Positions 16,472 to 23,956 of a stretch of DNA of 32,672 bases are shown piece after piece; position 1 is the stretch's first letter; each line of letters starts with the position of its first letter. Made by a program: the position numbers and the translations under genes. Source of the DNA: Lachnospiraceae bacterium (GTDB taxonomy: Bacteria; Bacillota; Clostridia; Lachnospirales; Lachnospiraceae); the NCBI GenBank assembly GCA_024698885.1, contig JAILQQ010000266.1:1-32672 (forward strand), given 5' to 3'. Under the pieces are notes generated by a model that was not told the DNA's origin, searched no databases, and worked only from the letters and a program-made list of their open reading frames with translations.

Positions 16472-16498
16472 AGTCTTCAGACCGAATCATTTCCTTTC
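16472..16498 (+). repeat. Tail fragment of the dispersed repeat
   Basis: GTCTTCAGACCGAATCATTTCCT: the loop, second arm and tail of hairpin 3, identical to 16559-16581, directly joined to the complete copy that starts at 16499. It shows that copies occur head to tail. Confidence 0.75.
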
Positions 16499-16581
16499 TG
16501 CGCCGGTTTGTTCACAAACCGTGCGCTTAGGCATGATCATCGGATCATGCCGATTCGGTCTTCAGACCGAATCATTTCCTT
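16499..16581 (+). repeat. Dispersed repeat, complete three-hairpin copy
   Basis: TGCGCC; hairpin 1 GGTTTGT (16505-16511) with ACAAACC (16514-16520); GTGCGCTTA; hairpin 2 GGCATGATC (16530-16538) with GATCATGCC (16543-16551); hairpin 3 GATTCGGTC (16552-16560) with GACCGAATC (16565-16573); tail ATTTCCT. All three stems are perfect. Hairpin 3 and the tail supply the last codons and stop of the 120-residue membrane protein. Confidence 0.9.
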
Positions 16582-16924
16582 TATTCTCTTCTTCTTCAAA
16601 GAAATCATCATCAAAGCCGTCCTCTTCATCGTCGACCTCGTCATCGAAATCATCGAGATAATCCGGCGTAAAATAGCAGTACAGGCCGTATACCACAACA
16701 GCAAAAACGATCACGAAGACCACCGCTCCGACGATCAGTCCGACACGGCTTTTCTTCTTTTCCTCGGCGTCGATCTCTTCTTTTCTCTTTAACAGCTCGC
16801 CGACCTTTACGGCGTTGAGCACCTCGCCCGCCTTCGCACGGCCAAGCTCCTCCTGCGCCTTGATGGTCTTCAGGATATCGTCCAGTCTGTCAAAATTTAA
16901 TTTATCTATATTGATCCGTTCCAT
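16562..16924 (-). CDS. Single-pass membrane protein with acidic C-terminal tail
   Basis: A 120-residue protein of unknown function. Residues 1-60 form a charged helical region (DRLDDILKTIKAQEELGRAK, then EEIDAEEKKK), residues 62-84 a transmembrane helix (GLIVGAVVFVIVFAVVVYGL), and residues 88-115 an extremely acidic tail (DDFDDEVDDEEDGFDDDFFE). The last seven codons (NKGNDSV) and the stop lie in a dispersed repeat copy, so the original C-terminus may have been altered by repeat insertion. The ATG has AAAGGA upstream, and an extended -10 (TGCTAAACT, complement of 16957-16965) lies 33 bases upstream with no good -35. Topology by charge leaves the acidic tail outside, opposite to the basic tail of the neighbouring protein. 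Confidence 0.7.
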   Translation of the reverse strand: MERINIDKLNFDRLDDILKTIKAQEELGRAKAGEVLNAVKVGELLKRKEEIDAEEKKKSRVGLIVGAVVFVIVFAVVVYGLYCYFTPDYLDDFDDEVDDEEDGFDDDFFEEEENKGNDSV

Positions 16925-17031
16925 CTCAAGTCCTTTCCTTTCTCTAGGCTGTTCTCAGTTTAGCACAAAGGAGCGCTTTTTTCTATCCCTTTCGGAAATA
17001 TTTTTTCCATCTGTGCGGTTGCCGTGTATGA

Positions 17032-19377
17032 TCATATCCGCACGAGTTTCGCAAAGCCCGCAAACATCTTCTTGACGCCGGCCGTATCAAAGTCCACCGT
17101 CACCTCATAGTCTCTGGCGCCCTTCACGATGCTCTTAACCTCGCCTTCTCCGAATTTGACATGGCGCACGCGGTCGCCGGCCTTGTAATCCGGCGTTACC
17201 CCCGTCTGCAGCTCGCTGCCCTTTGTTAACGGCAGCGGGAAGGCCTTTTTCTTTACCGGCGCCGCCTGGGTAAAGCTGTAGGGCTTCTGCCTGAAGGCGC
17301 TTTGCCCTGACGAAGCGGCCGGACGGCTCTCACGGGAGATCTGCGCGGTCTTTTGCGCGCGGATACGGTTCCCTGCCTGATCGGAAAACAGCCCGGAGGG
17401 GATCTCATCTAAAAAGCGGGAGGGCGCGTGGTACTGGGTTTCTCCCCGCAGCATGCGGGATCTGGCCGTGACAAAGGTCAGTTCGTCCTTTGCCCGCGTG
17501 ATCCCGACATAGCAAAGCCTCCGCTCCTCCTCAAGCTCCATCGGGTCGTTCGAAGCGACGGCCCCAAAGCCCGGAAACAGTCCTTCCTCCATACCGGTCA
17601 TAAAAACGATCGGAAATTCCAAGCCCTTGGCGCTGTGAAGCGTCATGAGCAGCACCCTGTTGTCATCCTCCGAAACCGTATCGATATCCGCGACTAACGC
17701 TACCTCCTCGAGAAACCGGGATAAAATGCTTCTCTGCCGCACCGCGCTCCCGTTTTCGTCTGGCCCGTCTCCCGGCAAAGACAGCGTCTCATCCTCTGTA
17801 CGTATTTCCTCCTCTTCCTCCTCAAAGGAAACGACCTTGTTGATAAATTCCTCGATATTCTCTACCCGCGTCTTCGCTTCCGTCTCATCCGCCGCATCCA
17901 TCTTTTCGACGTATTCCGTTTCATCCAGGATCTCGTTCACCAGATCCTCCAGATTTGCCTCGGTCAGGAACCGCCGGAAGCGCTCGATCATGCTGACAAA
18001 GCCCGCGATCTTCTCCGCCGTCTTTCCGAGCCCGATCTTCTCCGCGCTCTGCAGGGCTTCATAAAAGGTCAGGCCGTGATTCAGCGCATAGTTTTCTATC
18101 TTATTGATCGTCGTCTGCCCGATCCCGCGTCTCGGCACGTTGATGATCCGCCTCACGGCCAGGTCATCCCTGGCATTGTCGATTGTTTTCAGGTACGCGA
18201 GCAGATCCTTGATCTCTCTTCTGGCATAGAAATTGACGCCGCCCACGATCGTATAGGGGATCCCCGCCATCAGAAGTTTTTCCTCCAGCAGCCGCGACTG
18301 GGCATTGGTGCGGTACAGAACCGCGGCATCCCGCCAGGCGATCCCCTCCCTCAGCTTTTTGCTTTTTATCCTGTCGGCGACAAATTCCGCCTCTTCATAC
18401 GCCGTGTCGCACCGGCGGATCTGAAGGCCTTCTCCCTTTCCGCGGTCCGACCAGAGGCTCTTGTCCTTTCGTCCTCTGTTGTTCTTGATCACCGCGTTTG
18501 CGGCATCGAGGATCGTCTGTGTGGAACGGTAATTCTGTTCCAGACGGATCACGGCCGCGTCCGGATATACCGACTCAAAATCCAGAATATTGCGGATATT
18601 CGCACCGCGGAATTTATAGATGGACTGATCGTCATCCCCGACGACGCAGATATTGCGGTAGCGGGAAGCAAGCAGCCGCACCAGTTCGAACTGCGCGGTA
18701 TTGGTATCCTGATATTCGTCCACCATGATATAGCGGAAGCGTTCCTGATAGGACGACAGCACATCGGGAGCCGCCCGGAAAAGGTCCACCGTCCGAAAGA
18801 GCAGATCGTCAAAGTCCAGCGCGTTGTTCTTTCGGAGCGTTTCCTGATACGCCTTATATACCCTCGCAAGCTCTTTCATGGCGTAATCGTCTGCCGCTTC
18901 TCTCTCCGTATCGGAAACGGTCAACAGCTCGTCCTTCTGATGGGAGATCATGGATAAAAGCGCCCGCTCCGGCATCTGCTTCGTATCGATGTTCAGCCGC
19001 TTGCAGACCTCCTTCATGACCGTCTTCTGGTCATCGGCGTCATAGATCGTAAAGGTGTTTTCATACCCGATCCGGTCGATATAACGCCTGAGGATCCTGA
19101 CGCACAGGGAATGAAAGGTGGAAACCCAGATCCCGGCCGCGTCGGAGCCGGCCATCCGGTCTACCCGGTTTCGCATCTCATCCGCCGCCTTGTTCGTGAA
19201 GGTGATCGCAAGAATATTGAACGGATTGACACCGCAGTCCTTTACCATATGCGCCGCCCGGCACGTGATCACCCTTGTCTTGCCGGATCCCGCGCCCGCA
19301 AGGATCAAAAGCGGCCCGTCGATCTGCTTCACGGCACGCTCCTGTTCCGGATTCAGTTTGCTCCAAAAATCATCCAT
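17032..19377 (-). CDS. pcrA: ATP-dependent DNA helicase PcrA (UvrD family)
   Basis: A 781-residue superfamily 1A 3'-5' helicase for repair, replication restart and removal of RecA and blocked RNA polymerase. Motifs in order: Q-motif LNPEQERAV (8-16), Walker A AGAGSGKT (27-34), motif Ia ITFTNKAADEM, motif II VDEYQDTN (about 220), motif III VGDDDQSIYKFRGA, motif IV RLEQNYRS, motif V TLHSAKGLEFPIVF, motif VI ITRAKDELTF. The C-terminus has the Tudor-like RNA-polymerase-contacting domain (GDRVRHVKFGEGEVKSIVKG). Slightly longer than typical PcrA because of an acidic insert near residues 510-540. ATG 19377 has GAGGAAAT upstream. It appears transcribed alone. Confidence 0.95.
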   Translation of the reverse strand: MDDFWSKLNPEQERAVKQIDGPLLILAGAGSGKTRVITCRAAHMVKDCGVNPFNILAITFTNKAADEMRNRVDRMAGSDAAGIWVSTFHSLCVRILRRYIDRIGYENTFTIYDADDQKTVMKEVCKRLNIDTKQMPERALLSMISHQKDELLTVSDTEREAADDYAMKELARVYKAYQETLRKNNALDFDDLLFRTVDLFRAAPDVLSSYQERFRYIMVDEYQDTNTAQFELVRLLASRYRNICVVGDDDQSIYKFRGANIRNILDFESVYPDAAVIRLEQNYRSTQTILDAANAVIKNNRGRKDKSLWSDRGKGEGLQIRRCDTAYEEAEFVADRIKSKKLREGIAWRDAAVLYRTNAQSRLLEEKLLMAGIPYTIVGGVNFYARREIKDLLAYLKTIDNARDDLAVRRIINVPRRGIGQTTINKIENYALNHGLTFYEALQSAEKIGLGKTAEKIAGFVSMIERFRRFLTEANLEDLVNEILDETEYVEKMDAADETEAKTRVENIEEFINKVVSFEEEEEEIRTEDETLSLPGDGPDENGSAVRQRSILSRFLEEVALVADIDTVSEDDNRVLLMTLHSAKGLEFPIVFMTGMEEGLFPGFGAVASNDPMELEEERRLCYVGITRAKDELTFVTARSRMLRGETQYHAPSRFLDEIPSGLFSDQAGNRIRAQKTAQISRESRPAASSGQSAFRQKPYSFTQAAPVKKKAFPLPLTKGSELQTGVTPDYKAGDRVRHVKFGEGEVKSIVKGARDYEVTVDFDTAGVKKMFAGFAKLVRI

Positions 19378-19392
19378 ATCTCATTTCCTCAT

Positions 19393-19423
19393 AAAGAAAC
19401 CGCTCCGAAGAGCGGTTTCTTTT
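19393..19423 (-). terminator. Terminator hairpin with a UUCG loop, before pcrA
   Basis: A perfect 13-base stem AAAGAAACCGCTC / GAGCGGTTTCTTT (19393-19405 with 19410-19422). On the minus strand the loop is C(TTCG)G, a very stable tetraloop, and the 3' arm ends in CTTT. It follows the 199-residue secreted protein gene and precedes the pcrA start by only about 15 bases. Confidence 0.7.
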
Positions 19424-19450
19424 GCGTTTAGGCATGAACCTCAGTGCCCT
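19423..19450 (+). repeat. Degenerate fragment of the dispersed repeat
   Basis: TGCGTTTAGGCATGAACC followed by TCAGTGCCC: matches the linker and first arm of hairpin 2 (GTGCGCTTAGGCATGAACC), with a shortened second arm. It lies directly downstream of the 199-residue protein gene on the minus strand. Confidence 0.55.
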
Positions 19451-19464
19451 TAAATATTACTGAA

Positions 19465-20064
19465 TCAGTATACCACGGGAACGCCGATCGACTTCATGAC
19501 AAAGCTGCCTGCGTCCTGCGGGCCGCGATACGTATTCACGGCTGCTTTTGCGTAAGCGTCGATGAACGGTCCGTTGACAAACATCTTCGCCGCGTTGGCC
19601 ACTGCCTGCGCATAAGTCTCCTCATACAACGCCTTCTGATAGTCTGCCGTAGCAGCCGGGATCAGAGCCGCATACTGCGCACTGGTTTTCGAAAGATTCG
19701 TATAATTATTCAGTACTTCCTTCTTGACACGCGTCGTCTCGGCGACAACCTTGATCCTCTGCTGCAGATAATCCGCGTAATTACGCGCATCCATTTTTAT
19801 ATTATTTACTCTCTGCTGAAAATACTCCGCCTCATGCGCAGCCTGGTCCGCTTTGGCTTTGGCTACGTAACTGTCTATCTGTCCGAGCAGATAGTTCTTC
19901 TGCGCATCCAGTACCGCCGGATTGATCGTCGTCGTATAGCTGTTGATCTGCCCCACCAGATACTGCTTCTGCGCATCAAGGTCATCCGCTCTCGCCGGCA
20001 GGGTCAGAATACCTGCCAGAACAGCCGCCGAGCACGCAGCCAGAACCTTAAATCCACGCCTCAT
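19465..20064 (-). CDS. Secreted coiled-coil protein, larger paralogue
   Basis: A 199-residue protein of unknown function. It has a Sec signal peptide (MRRGFKV, hydrophobic core, cleavage after ARA at residue 26), then an almost wholly helical, Ala/Gln/Lys/Tyr-rich chain. LDAQKQYLVGQINSY (29-43) is repeated as LDAQKNYLLGQIDSY (52-66). A segment AKAKADQAAHEAEY..QR is shared with the next upstream gene (AKTDQANQEAKF..QR), so the two are probably paralogues. There is no Cys in the mature part, no lipobox and no sorting signal, so it should be released or loosely wall-bound. The start has AGGAGG upstream; its own terminator follows at 19393-19423. It probably forms an extended secreted or surface rod. 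Confidence 0.75.
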   Translation of the reverse strand: MRRGFKVLAACSAAVLAGILTLPARADDLDAQKQYLVGQINSYTTTINPAVLDAQKNYLLGQIDSYVAKAKADQAAHEAEYFQQRVNNIKMDARNYADYLQQRIKVVAETTRVKKEVLNNYTNLSKTSAQYAALIPAATADYQKALYEETYAQAVANAAKMFVNGPFIDAYAKAAVNTYRGPQDAGSFVMKSIGVPVVY

Positions 20065-20102
20065 AAAATAATCCTCCTGAAAGTTCTTATGTTAACAATC
20101 CC

Positions 20103-20131
20103 AAAAAGAAAGACCGATCAAATGACCGGTC
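20103..20131 (-). terminator. Terminator between the two secreted coiled-coil genes
   Basis: On the minus strand GACCGGTC-ATTT-GATCGGTC (complement of 20124-20131 and 20112-20119; one G-T pair) followed by TTTCTTTTT. It lies 47 bases after the stop of the 175-residue gene and 38 bases before the next start. Partial readthrough would set the ratio of the two proteins, as no separate promoter for the second is evident. Confidence 0.85.
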
Positions 20132-20178
20132 CCCCTCATAATATTCATTTTTTCTTTGTGCTTTTGTACCTTCACTTC

Positions 20179-20706
20179 TTACTTGGAAGCGTCAAGAGCA
20201 GCCTTAGCGTTTGCACTGTCGTTCTGTGCGCATGCAAGAGAATCCTTCGCAGCATCAACTCCGCTTGCGAATGAAGGATTAGCCTTGGTCAGATCCTGGA
20301 TGCTGCCAAGAAGCTGATTCTTAATCCTTACGTTCTCAACGGAAGACTTGTAGATCTCGTTCAGGAAACTTGTGTTGTAGTTCTTCTGATCGGTCTCAAC
20401 TCTCTTCTTAAGTCTGTCAAGCTCGTTTGCCCAAGCGGCCTGCTGTCTCTGCTCCAGAGCAAGCTGATTGTTGTAATCGATCTCAGCTCTCTTAGCATAG
20501 CCTGCCAGCTCATTTGCCAGAGCCTGTCTCTGAGCCGCGAACTTAGCTTCCTGATTAGCCTGATCCGTCTTAGCTCTTGCGATGTTGCTCTCAACCAGGT
20601 TCCTTAACCAGTTAGCCTGATCGTCGATTGCGTCCGCCTTAACCGGCGTCACAATTGCTACCGCTGCGATAGCGAAGGTAGCTAAAAATTTGAAAATCCC
20701 TTTCAT
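20179..20706 (-). CDS. Secreted coiled-coil protein, smaller paralogue
   Basis: A 175-residue protein of unknown function. Start at ATG 20706, seven bases after GGAGG; an in-frame TTG at 20712 touches the Shine-Dalgarno and is unlikely. It has a Sec signal peptide (MKGIFKFLATFAIAAVAIVT, cleavage near VKA at residue 24). The mature chain is a long charged coiled coil (WLRNLVESNIARAKTDQANQ, then LAGYAKRAEIDYNNQLALEQ) with a less regular Ala/Ser-rich C-terminus containing one Cys. It shares the AKxDQAxxEAxx..QR segment with the next gene. A strong promoter with a stem in the leader, and both genes having good ribosome-binding sites and terminators, suggest high expression. Confidence 0.75.
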   Translation of the reverse strand: MKGIFKFLATFAIAAVAIVTPVKADAIDDQANWLRNLVESNIARAKTDQANQEAKFAAQRQALANELAGYAKRAEIDYNNQLALEQRQQAAWANELDRLKKRVETDQKNYNTSFLNEIYKSSVENVRIKNQLLGSIQDLTKANPSFASGVDAAKDSLACAQNDSANAKAALDASK

Positions 20707-20745
20707 CTCCAAACCTCCTATTAATATGTGTTAAAATTTGTTTCA

Positions 20746-20774
20746 GGATCAAAGCAAAATTACACACTTGATCC
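20746..20774 (-). other. Leader hairpin of the secreted-protein transcript
   Basis: GGATCAA (20746-20752) pairs with TTGATCC (20768-20774) across a 15-base loop, immediately downstream of the predicted transcription start. A 5'-terminal stem like this often stabilises abundant mRNAs; that role is inferred. Confidence 0.5.
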
Positions 20775-20786
20775 CGTGCTCCAATT

Positions 20787-20815
20787 ATTGTACTCCATAA
20801 CTATGGAATTTTCAA
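20787..20815 (-). promoter_or_regulatory. Promoter of the secreted coiled-coil genes
   Basis: On the minus strand TTGAAA (complement of 20810-20815), a 17-base spacer and TACAAT (complement of 20787-20792). The transcript would begin near 20780, leaving a leader of about 75 bases with the 20746-20774 stem. Confidence 0.75.
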
Positions 20816-20845
20816 CCCCAAAAATAAACTATTTGATGTCAGGCA

Positions 20846-21463
20846 TCATACCGGCGGAAGTCCGATCCTTTCGAAAACCTTGTTCAGGGAGGAGCCTTCC
20901 AGGATCATAAACAGGTGGCTGCTCAGCTCCGTCCGCTCGACCTTAAACTCCTCATCGATCACGACGACCTTTCCCCCGTCCTGGGAGTAGGTCTCCACCG
21001 GCTGCTTCAGCAGGCCGCTGATGGAGCTCGGCGTTGCTTCCGGCGCGGTAATGTCAACGACCATTCCGGTCAACGTTGCCAGCGCATTGGCGCACGAGCC
21101 CGACGTGATATTGCCCATCTCGCACAGCACAGACCGATCCATATCGTCCAGATCGCTGAGGACCTTGAATTCCTTCGGGTAATACACATTGATCAGTCTC
21201 GTGGCAAACTCCATGCTGACGATATTGATCAGCATGCCGGTCACATCCTCCTTCACGCCGACCTTGATACCAAGCACCAGTCCCTTGTCAACAGCGGACA
21301 TCTTGGCGATCATGGCGGGATCCATCATCCTTACATTCGGAACCGTCATGTCTACCATGGTATTCATAAAGGTGGCCAGCGCGGTGCAGGCGTTGCCGGC
21401 GCCGATATTTCCGATTTCCTTCAGTGCGGAAATATGCATTTCGGTTAAAGAGCTGCTATCCAT
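20846..21463 (-). CDS. cheC: CheC-family CheY-P phosphatase
   Basis: A 205-residue chemotaxis phosphatase. Both active-site signatures of the form [DS]-x3-E-x2-N-x22-P are intact: Ser12, Glu16, Asn19, Pro42 (in EIGNIGAGNACTALA) and Ser111, Glu115, Asn118, Pro141 (in EMGNITSGSCANALA). CheC dephosphorylates CheY-P and in Bacillus also partners CheD; neither is encoded here, so it is a stand-alone gene. The length is typical. ATG 21463 has AAAGG upstream. The 66-base gap to the preceding gene holds a hairpin with arms TCCTGTAT (21489-21496) and ATACAGGA (21517-21524). Confidence 0.92.
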   Translation of the reverse strand: MDSSSLTEMHISALKEIGNIGAGNACTALATFMNTMVDMTVPNVRMMDPAMIAKMSAVDKGLVLGIKVGVKEDVTGMLINIVSMEFATRLINVYYPKEFKVLSDLDDMDRSVLCEMGNITSGSCANALATLTGMVVDITAPEATPSSISGLLKQPVETYSQDGGKVVVIDEEFKVERTELSSHLFMILEGSSLNKVFERIGLPPV

Positions 21464-21488
21464 TCATACCTTTTCCGTTTCTGATTTC

Positions 21489-21524
21489 TCCTGTATCATT
21501 GTTATTATACATAATAATACAGGA
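21489..21524 (-). other. Hairpin between the PilX-like gene and cheC
   Basis: TCCTGTAT (21489-21496) pairs with ATACAGGA (21517-21524), with an inner TTATTAT/ATAATAA stem. It follows the stop of the PilX-like gene by a few bases and lacks a clean T-run, so it could be a weak terminator, a processing site or part of the cheC leader. Confidence 0.45.
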
Positions 21525-21529
21525 AATTC

Positions 21530-22909
21530 CTAGTCTAATTTTTCGGTTTCGATCCCCCGGAAGCGAATATCGCCGATATAATCCTTCATATCGTGGGAAA
21601 CCGCGAATTCATCCTCTTCTTTTCCCGACTCCTGCTGCCCCTTTTCGTATTCCTCGTCGATCAGGGTACGAAGCAGCTCCTCATTGGAGACGATATTATT
21701 GTTCCCCTGGACGTAGATCCTGTCGCCGGCGATGATAATGCCCTCCACGTTCACCCCCGATTCCACGATCACATTGCCCGAGGTCACGGCGGCGCCCACA
21801 AAATCCCGGGACAGAATGATATCATAGTTTGAAAGGATCTTGCGGCAGCTCCCGGTATAGGAGCGGTCATTGTCCGAATCATAGTAATCGTAAAGCTCCG
21901 AAAGGCGACTCATGCCGCTTTCGATCTCTGACAGCAGAGAAAGATAGGCCGGGTCATTCCGGTCAAAGACCGTCTCGCCGTAAACAGTCACCTGCCTGAG
22001 GCTTTCAAAGCCCGCCGGCCGGTTGATGGCGTCCGCGTAGATCGTGACCGGCTTGTCCTCGAGGCCGAACAGGACAAAGGAATCCTTGACATTGATATTG
22101 CCGGTCGTGATGATCGTATCGGCCTCTACCCCGAGCTGCGTCGCCAGGATATTGATGCCGCCGAAGCTTCCTTTTTCGCCGTATCGGAGCTCCGCCTGCC
22201 GGTATTCCTCCACAGGATGCGTCCCGGCGTAAATATCCCCCATCACAGAGCTCGTCCGCCCGGTCATATAGATCCCCTTTCCGGCTAACATCGCAAAGCC
22301 GAAGATCGTGTCGTTGCCGCTGTAGAACTGCACCCCGGGAACCGGGATCGAAAGGTCGAAGTTTTCTTCCGCCATCAGGCTGAAATCTTTGTAATACTGG
22401 AGCGCCACGTTCTCAAGCACGCATTCCTTCAGCATATGCGACGGCGTATAGGAAAGCTTTAACACCGGTCTGCAGCCGTTTGCGAGGCGGATCGCCTGCA
22501 GGCTCTGTTTGCCGGAGGCGGAAGCGTTCTGATCTAGCCTGCTGACATCGTGGATGATCTCCTGGGCTGTCTGTTCGGAATCCCCGAACCGCTTTTGCAC
22601 AAAGGCCTCATAAGCGTCGTAAAAGGCCTCTTCCGCCTGTTCTTCCGGTTTCTCCCCGTCTCTTTTCATCTCATCGTTTATATCCTGAAATATCTCCTCG
22701 GCGCCCAGAAGAGCTTCTTTGCCAAGCTGCCCCGCCAGAGAATCGTTTACGTCCGCTAAAAACTCCTGCGCTTTCAGTCTCTCCCGTTTTTCCATCACTA
22801 ACATCGCAAAGGAAACGCCGCGCTCCATGAGTAACAGCACCATCACGAAGAACAGAAACAGGAGCAGAACCGATATCATCGTTGTGAAAAATCGTTCCCG
22901 CTTCATCAT
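21530..22909 (-). CDS. PilX-like membrane-anchored protein with C-terminal beta-rich domain
   Basis: A 459-residue protein of unknown function. The N-terminus (MMKRERFFTT, then a hydrophobic helix at about 10-33) resembles pilus-assembly PilX-type or minor-pilin-like anchors, though no prepilin-peptidase site is evident. A coiled-coil/helical region spans about 40-130. The rest is rich in short beta strands with Gly turns (GIYMTGRTSSVMGDIYAG; AVTSGNVIVESGVNVEGIII), suggesting a beta-solenoid like that of bactofilins. The acidic C-terminus contains EKGQQESGKEEDE. The ATG directly follows the GspF stop (TAGATGATG), so translation is coupled. Last gene of the bactofilin operon. Confidence 0.6.
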   Translation of the reverse strand: MMKRERFFTTMISVLLLFLFFVMVLLLMERGVSFAMLVMEKRERLKAQEFLADVNDSLAGQLGKEALLGAEEIFQDINDEMKRDGEKPEEQAEEAFYDAYEAFVQKRFGDSEQTAQEIIHDVSRLDQNASASGKQSLQAIRLANGCRPVLKLSYTPSHMLKECVLENVALQYYKDFSLMAEENFDLSIPVPGVQFYSGNDTIFGFAMLAGKGIYMTGRTSSVMGDIYAGTHPVEEYRQAELRYGEKGSFGGINILATQLGVEADTIITTGNINVKDSFVLFGLEDKPVTIYADAINRPAGFESLRQVTVYGETVFDRNDPAYLSLLSEIESGMSRLSELYDYYDSDNDRSYTGSCRKILSNYDIILSRDFVGAAVTSGNVIVESGVNVEGIIIAGDRIYVQGNNNIVSNEELLRTLIDEEYEKGQQESGKEEDEFAVSHDMKDYIGDIRFRGIETEKLD

Positions 22910-23956
22910 CTATATATGGCTCACTTCATCAAACAGCGTGATCATCGGTGTCGTCAAGGCCGTCATAAGCAGGATCAGCACAAAGGCAAGCAGAAGGATC
23001 AGAACAGGCTCCCATACCGAGAGTCTCCTCTGGGCGATCCGCTCCGCGTCCTCCAGATAAAACAGCGCGTTGTCATCCAGGTATCCGTTCACGTCCCCGA
23101 GCTCCTCGCCGAGTGACAAAAGCTCCGTGAAGGCCTCGGGGAAGGCCTCGCTCTCCTGTAAGACCCGGGACAGTCTGACGTTTTCGTTACACTGCTCAGC
23201 CGCCTGAAGCAGAAGCCCGGAAAAAAAGATATCCCGGTCAAAGCTTTCCGCTAAGGCGTTCAGTGCCTCCTGATCGGCGATCTCCTGTTTTTTCATGACC
23301 CAGAGGAGTCTGGCAAAACGGGAATAGAGGATCCGGCGGCGGATATGGCCGAATATCCCGGACTCCATGAAGAGCCTCGATATACTGCGGCGGCCGAAAG
23401 CACTGTTTTTTGCGAGATGAACGAGCACGGAAACGGCGATCAGGGACAGAACGAGGATCTCCCAGTAATCCTGTAAAAATCCTGACAGGGAAAGAAATGA
23501 CTTCGTAAGCGCGGGCATTTCCAGATCAAGGTTATTGAACATACCGATAAAATGCGGATATACGAACATTACAAGAAGCGTCAGCATAAAAAGAACCGCA
23601 AAGGATACCACCGCCGGGAAATAGACGCTGCCCTTAAGGACCCGGTCGCGCCTGATCTCCTCCTCAAAGATCGCGGTATACTCTGTCAGACACTCCGGCA
23701 GTCTGTTCTGTTCCTCCGCCGCCCGGACGCACGCAAGAAAGCAGGGATCGAAGGCCTCGCAGATATAGGCACTTTCCGCGAAAGTCTCTCCCCGCTTCAT
23801 TTCCCGAATCATTCTGTGAATCACACGTCTTAACGGCTTGCCGCTCACATGCGTCTCGATGATCTCAAGCGCGTTTAACGGACTCAGATTTCCCTTCAGA
23901 ATTCTGGATAGTCTTCCGCAGAGCAGAGCCGCGTCTTTCGGATCGATCCTCGTCAA
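22910..23956 (-). CDS. GspF/PilC-type inner-membrane platform protein
   Basis: A 348-residue protein with the type II secretion / type IV pilus F-domain architecture: a cytoplasmic helical domain, a membrane helix (about 112-135), a second (about 165-183), a second helical domain and a C-terminal membrane helix (about 315-337, VLILLLAFVLILLMTALTTP). The first domain retains the GETFAES segment characteristic of the family. No GspE ATPase, pilin or prepilin peptidase is in the window, so the platform either works with distant genes or has been recruited to another role. The start is TTG 23956, overlapping the GH25 stop as TTGA, with AAGGAGA upstream. Confidence 0.8.
   Translation of the reverse strand: MTRIDPKDAALLCGRLSRILKGNLSPLNALEIIETHVSGKPLRRVIHRMIREMKRGETFAESAYICEAFDPCFLACVRAAEEQNRLPECLTEYTAIFEEEIRRDRVLKGSVYFPAVVSFAVLFMLTLLVMFVYPHFIGMFNNLDLEMPALTKSFLSLSGFLQDYWEILVLSLIAVSVLVHLAKNSAFGRRSISRLFMESGIFGHIRRRILYSRFARLLWVMKKQEIADQEALNALAESFDRDIFFSGLLLQAAEQCNENVRLSRVLQESEAFPEAFTELLSLGEELGDVNGYLDDNALFYLEDAERIAQRRLSVWEPVLILLLAFVLILLMTALTTPMITLFDEVSHI

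Noticed and set aside
16278-16490. Minus-strand frame of 70 codons between the two membrane protein genes
   Set aside because: It spans a terminator, a promoter and repeat copies and has no ribosome-binding site.
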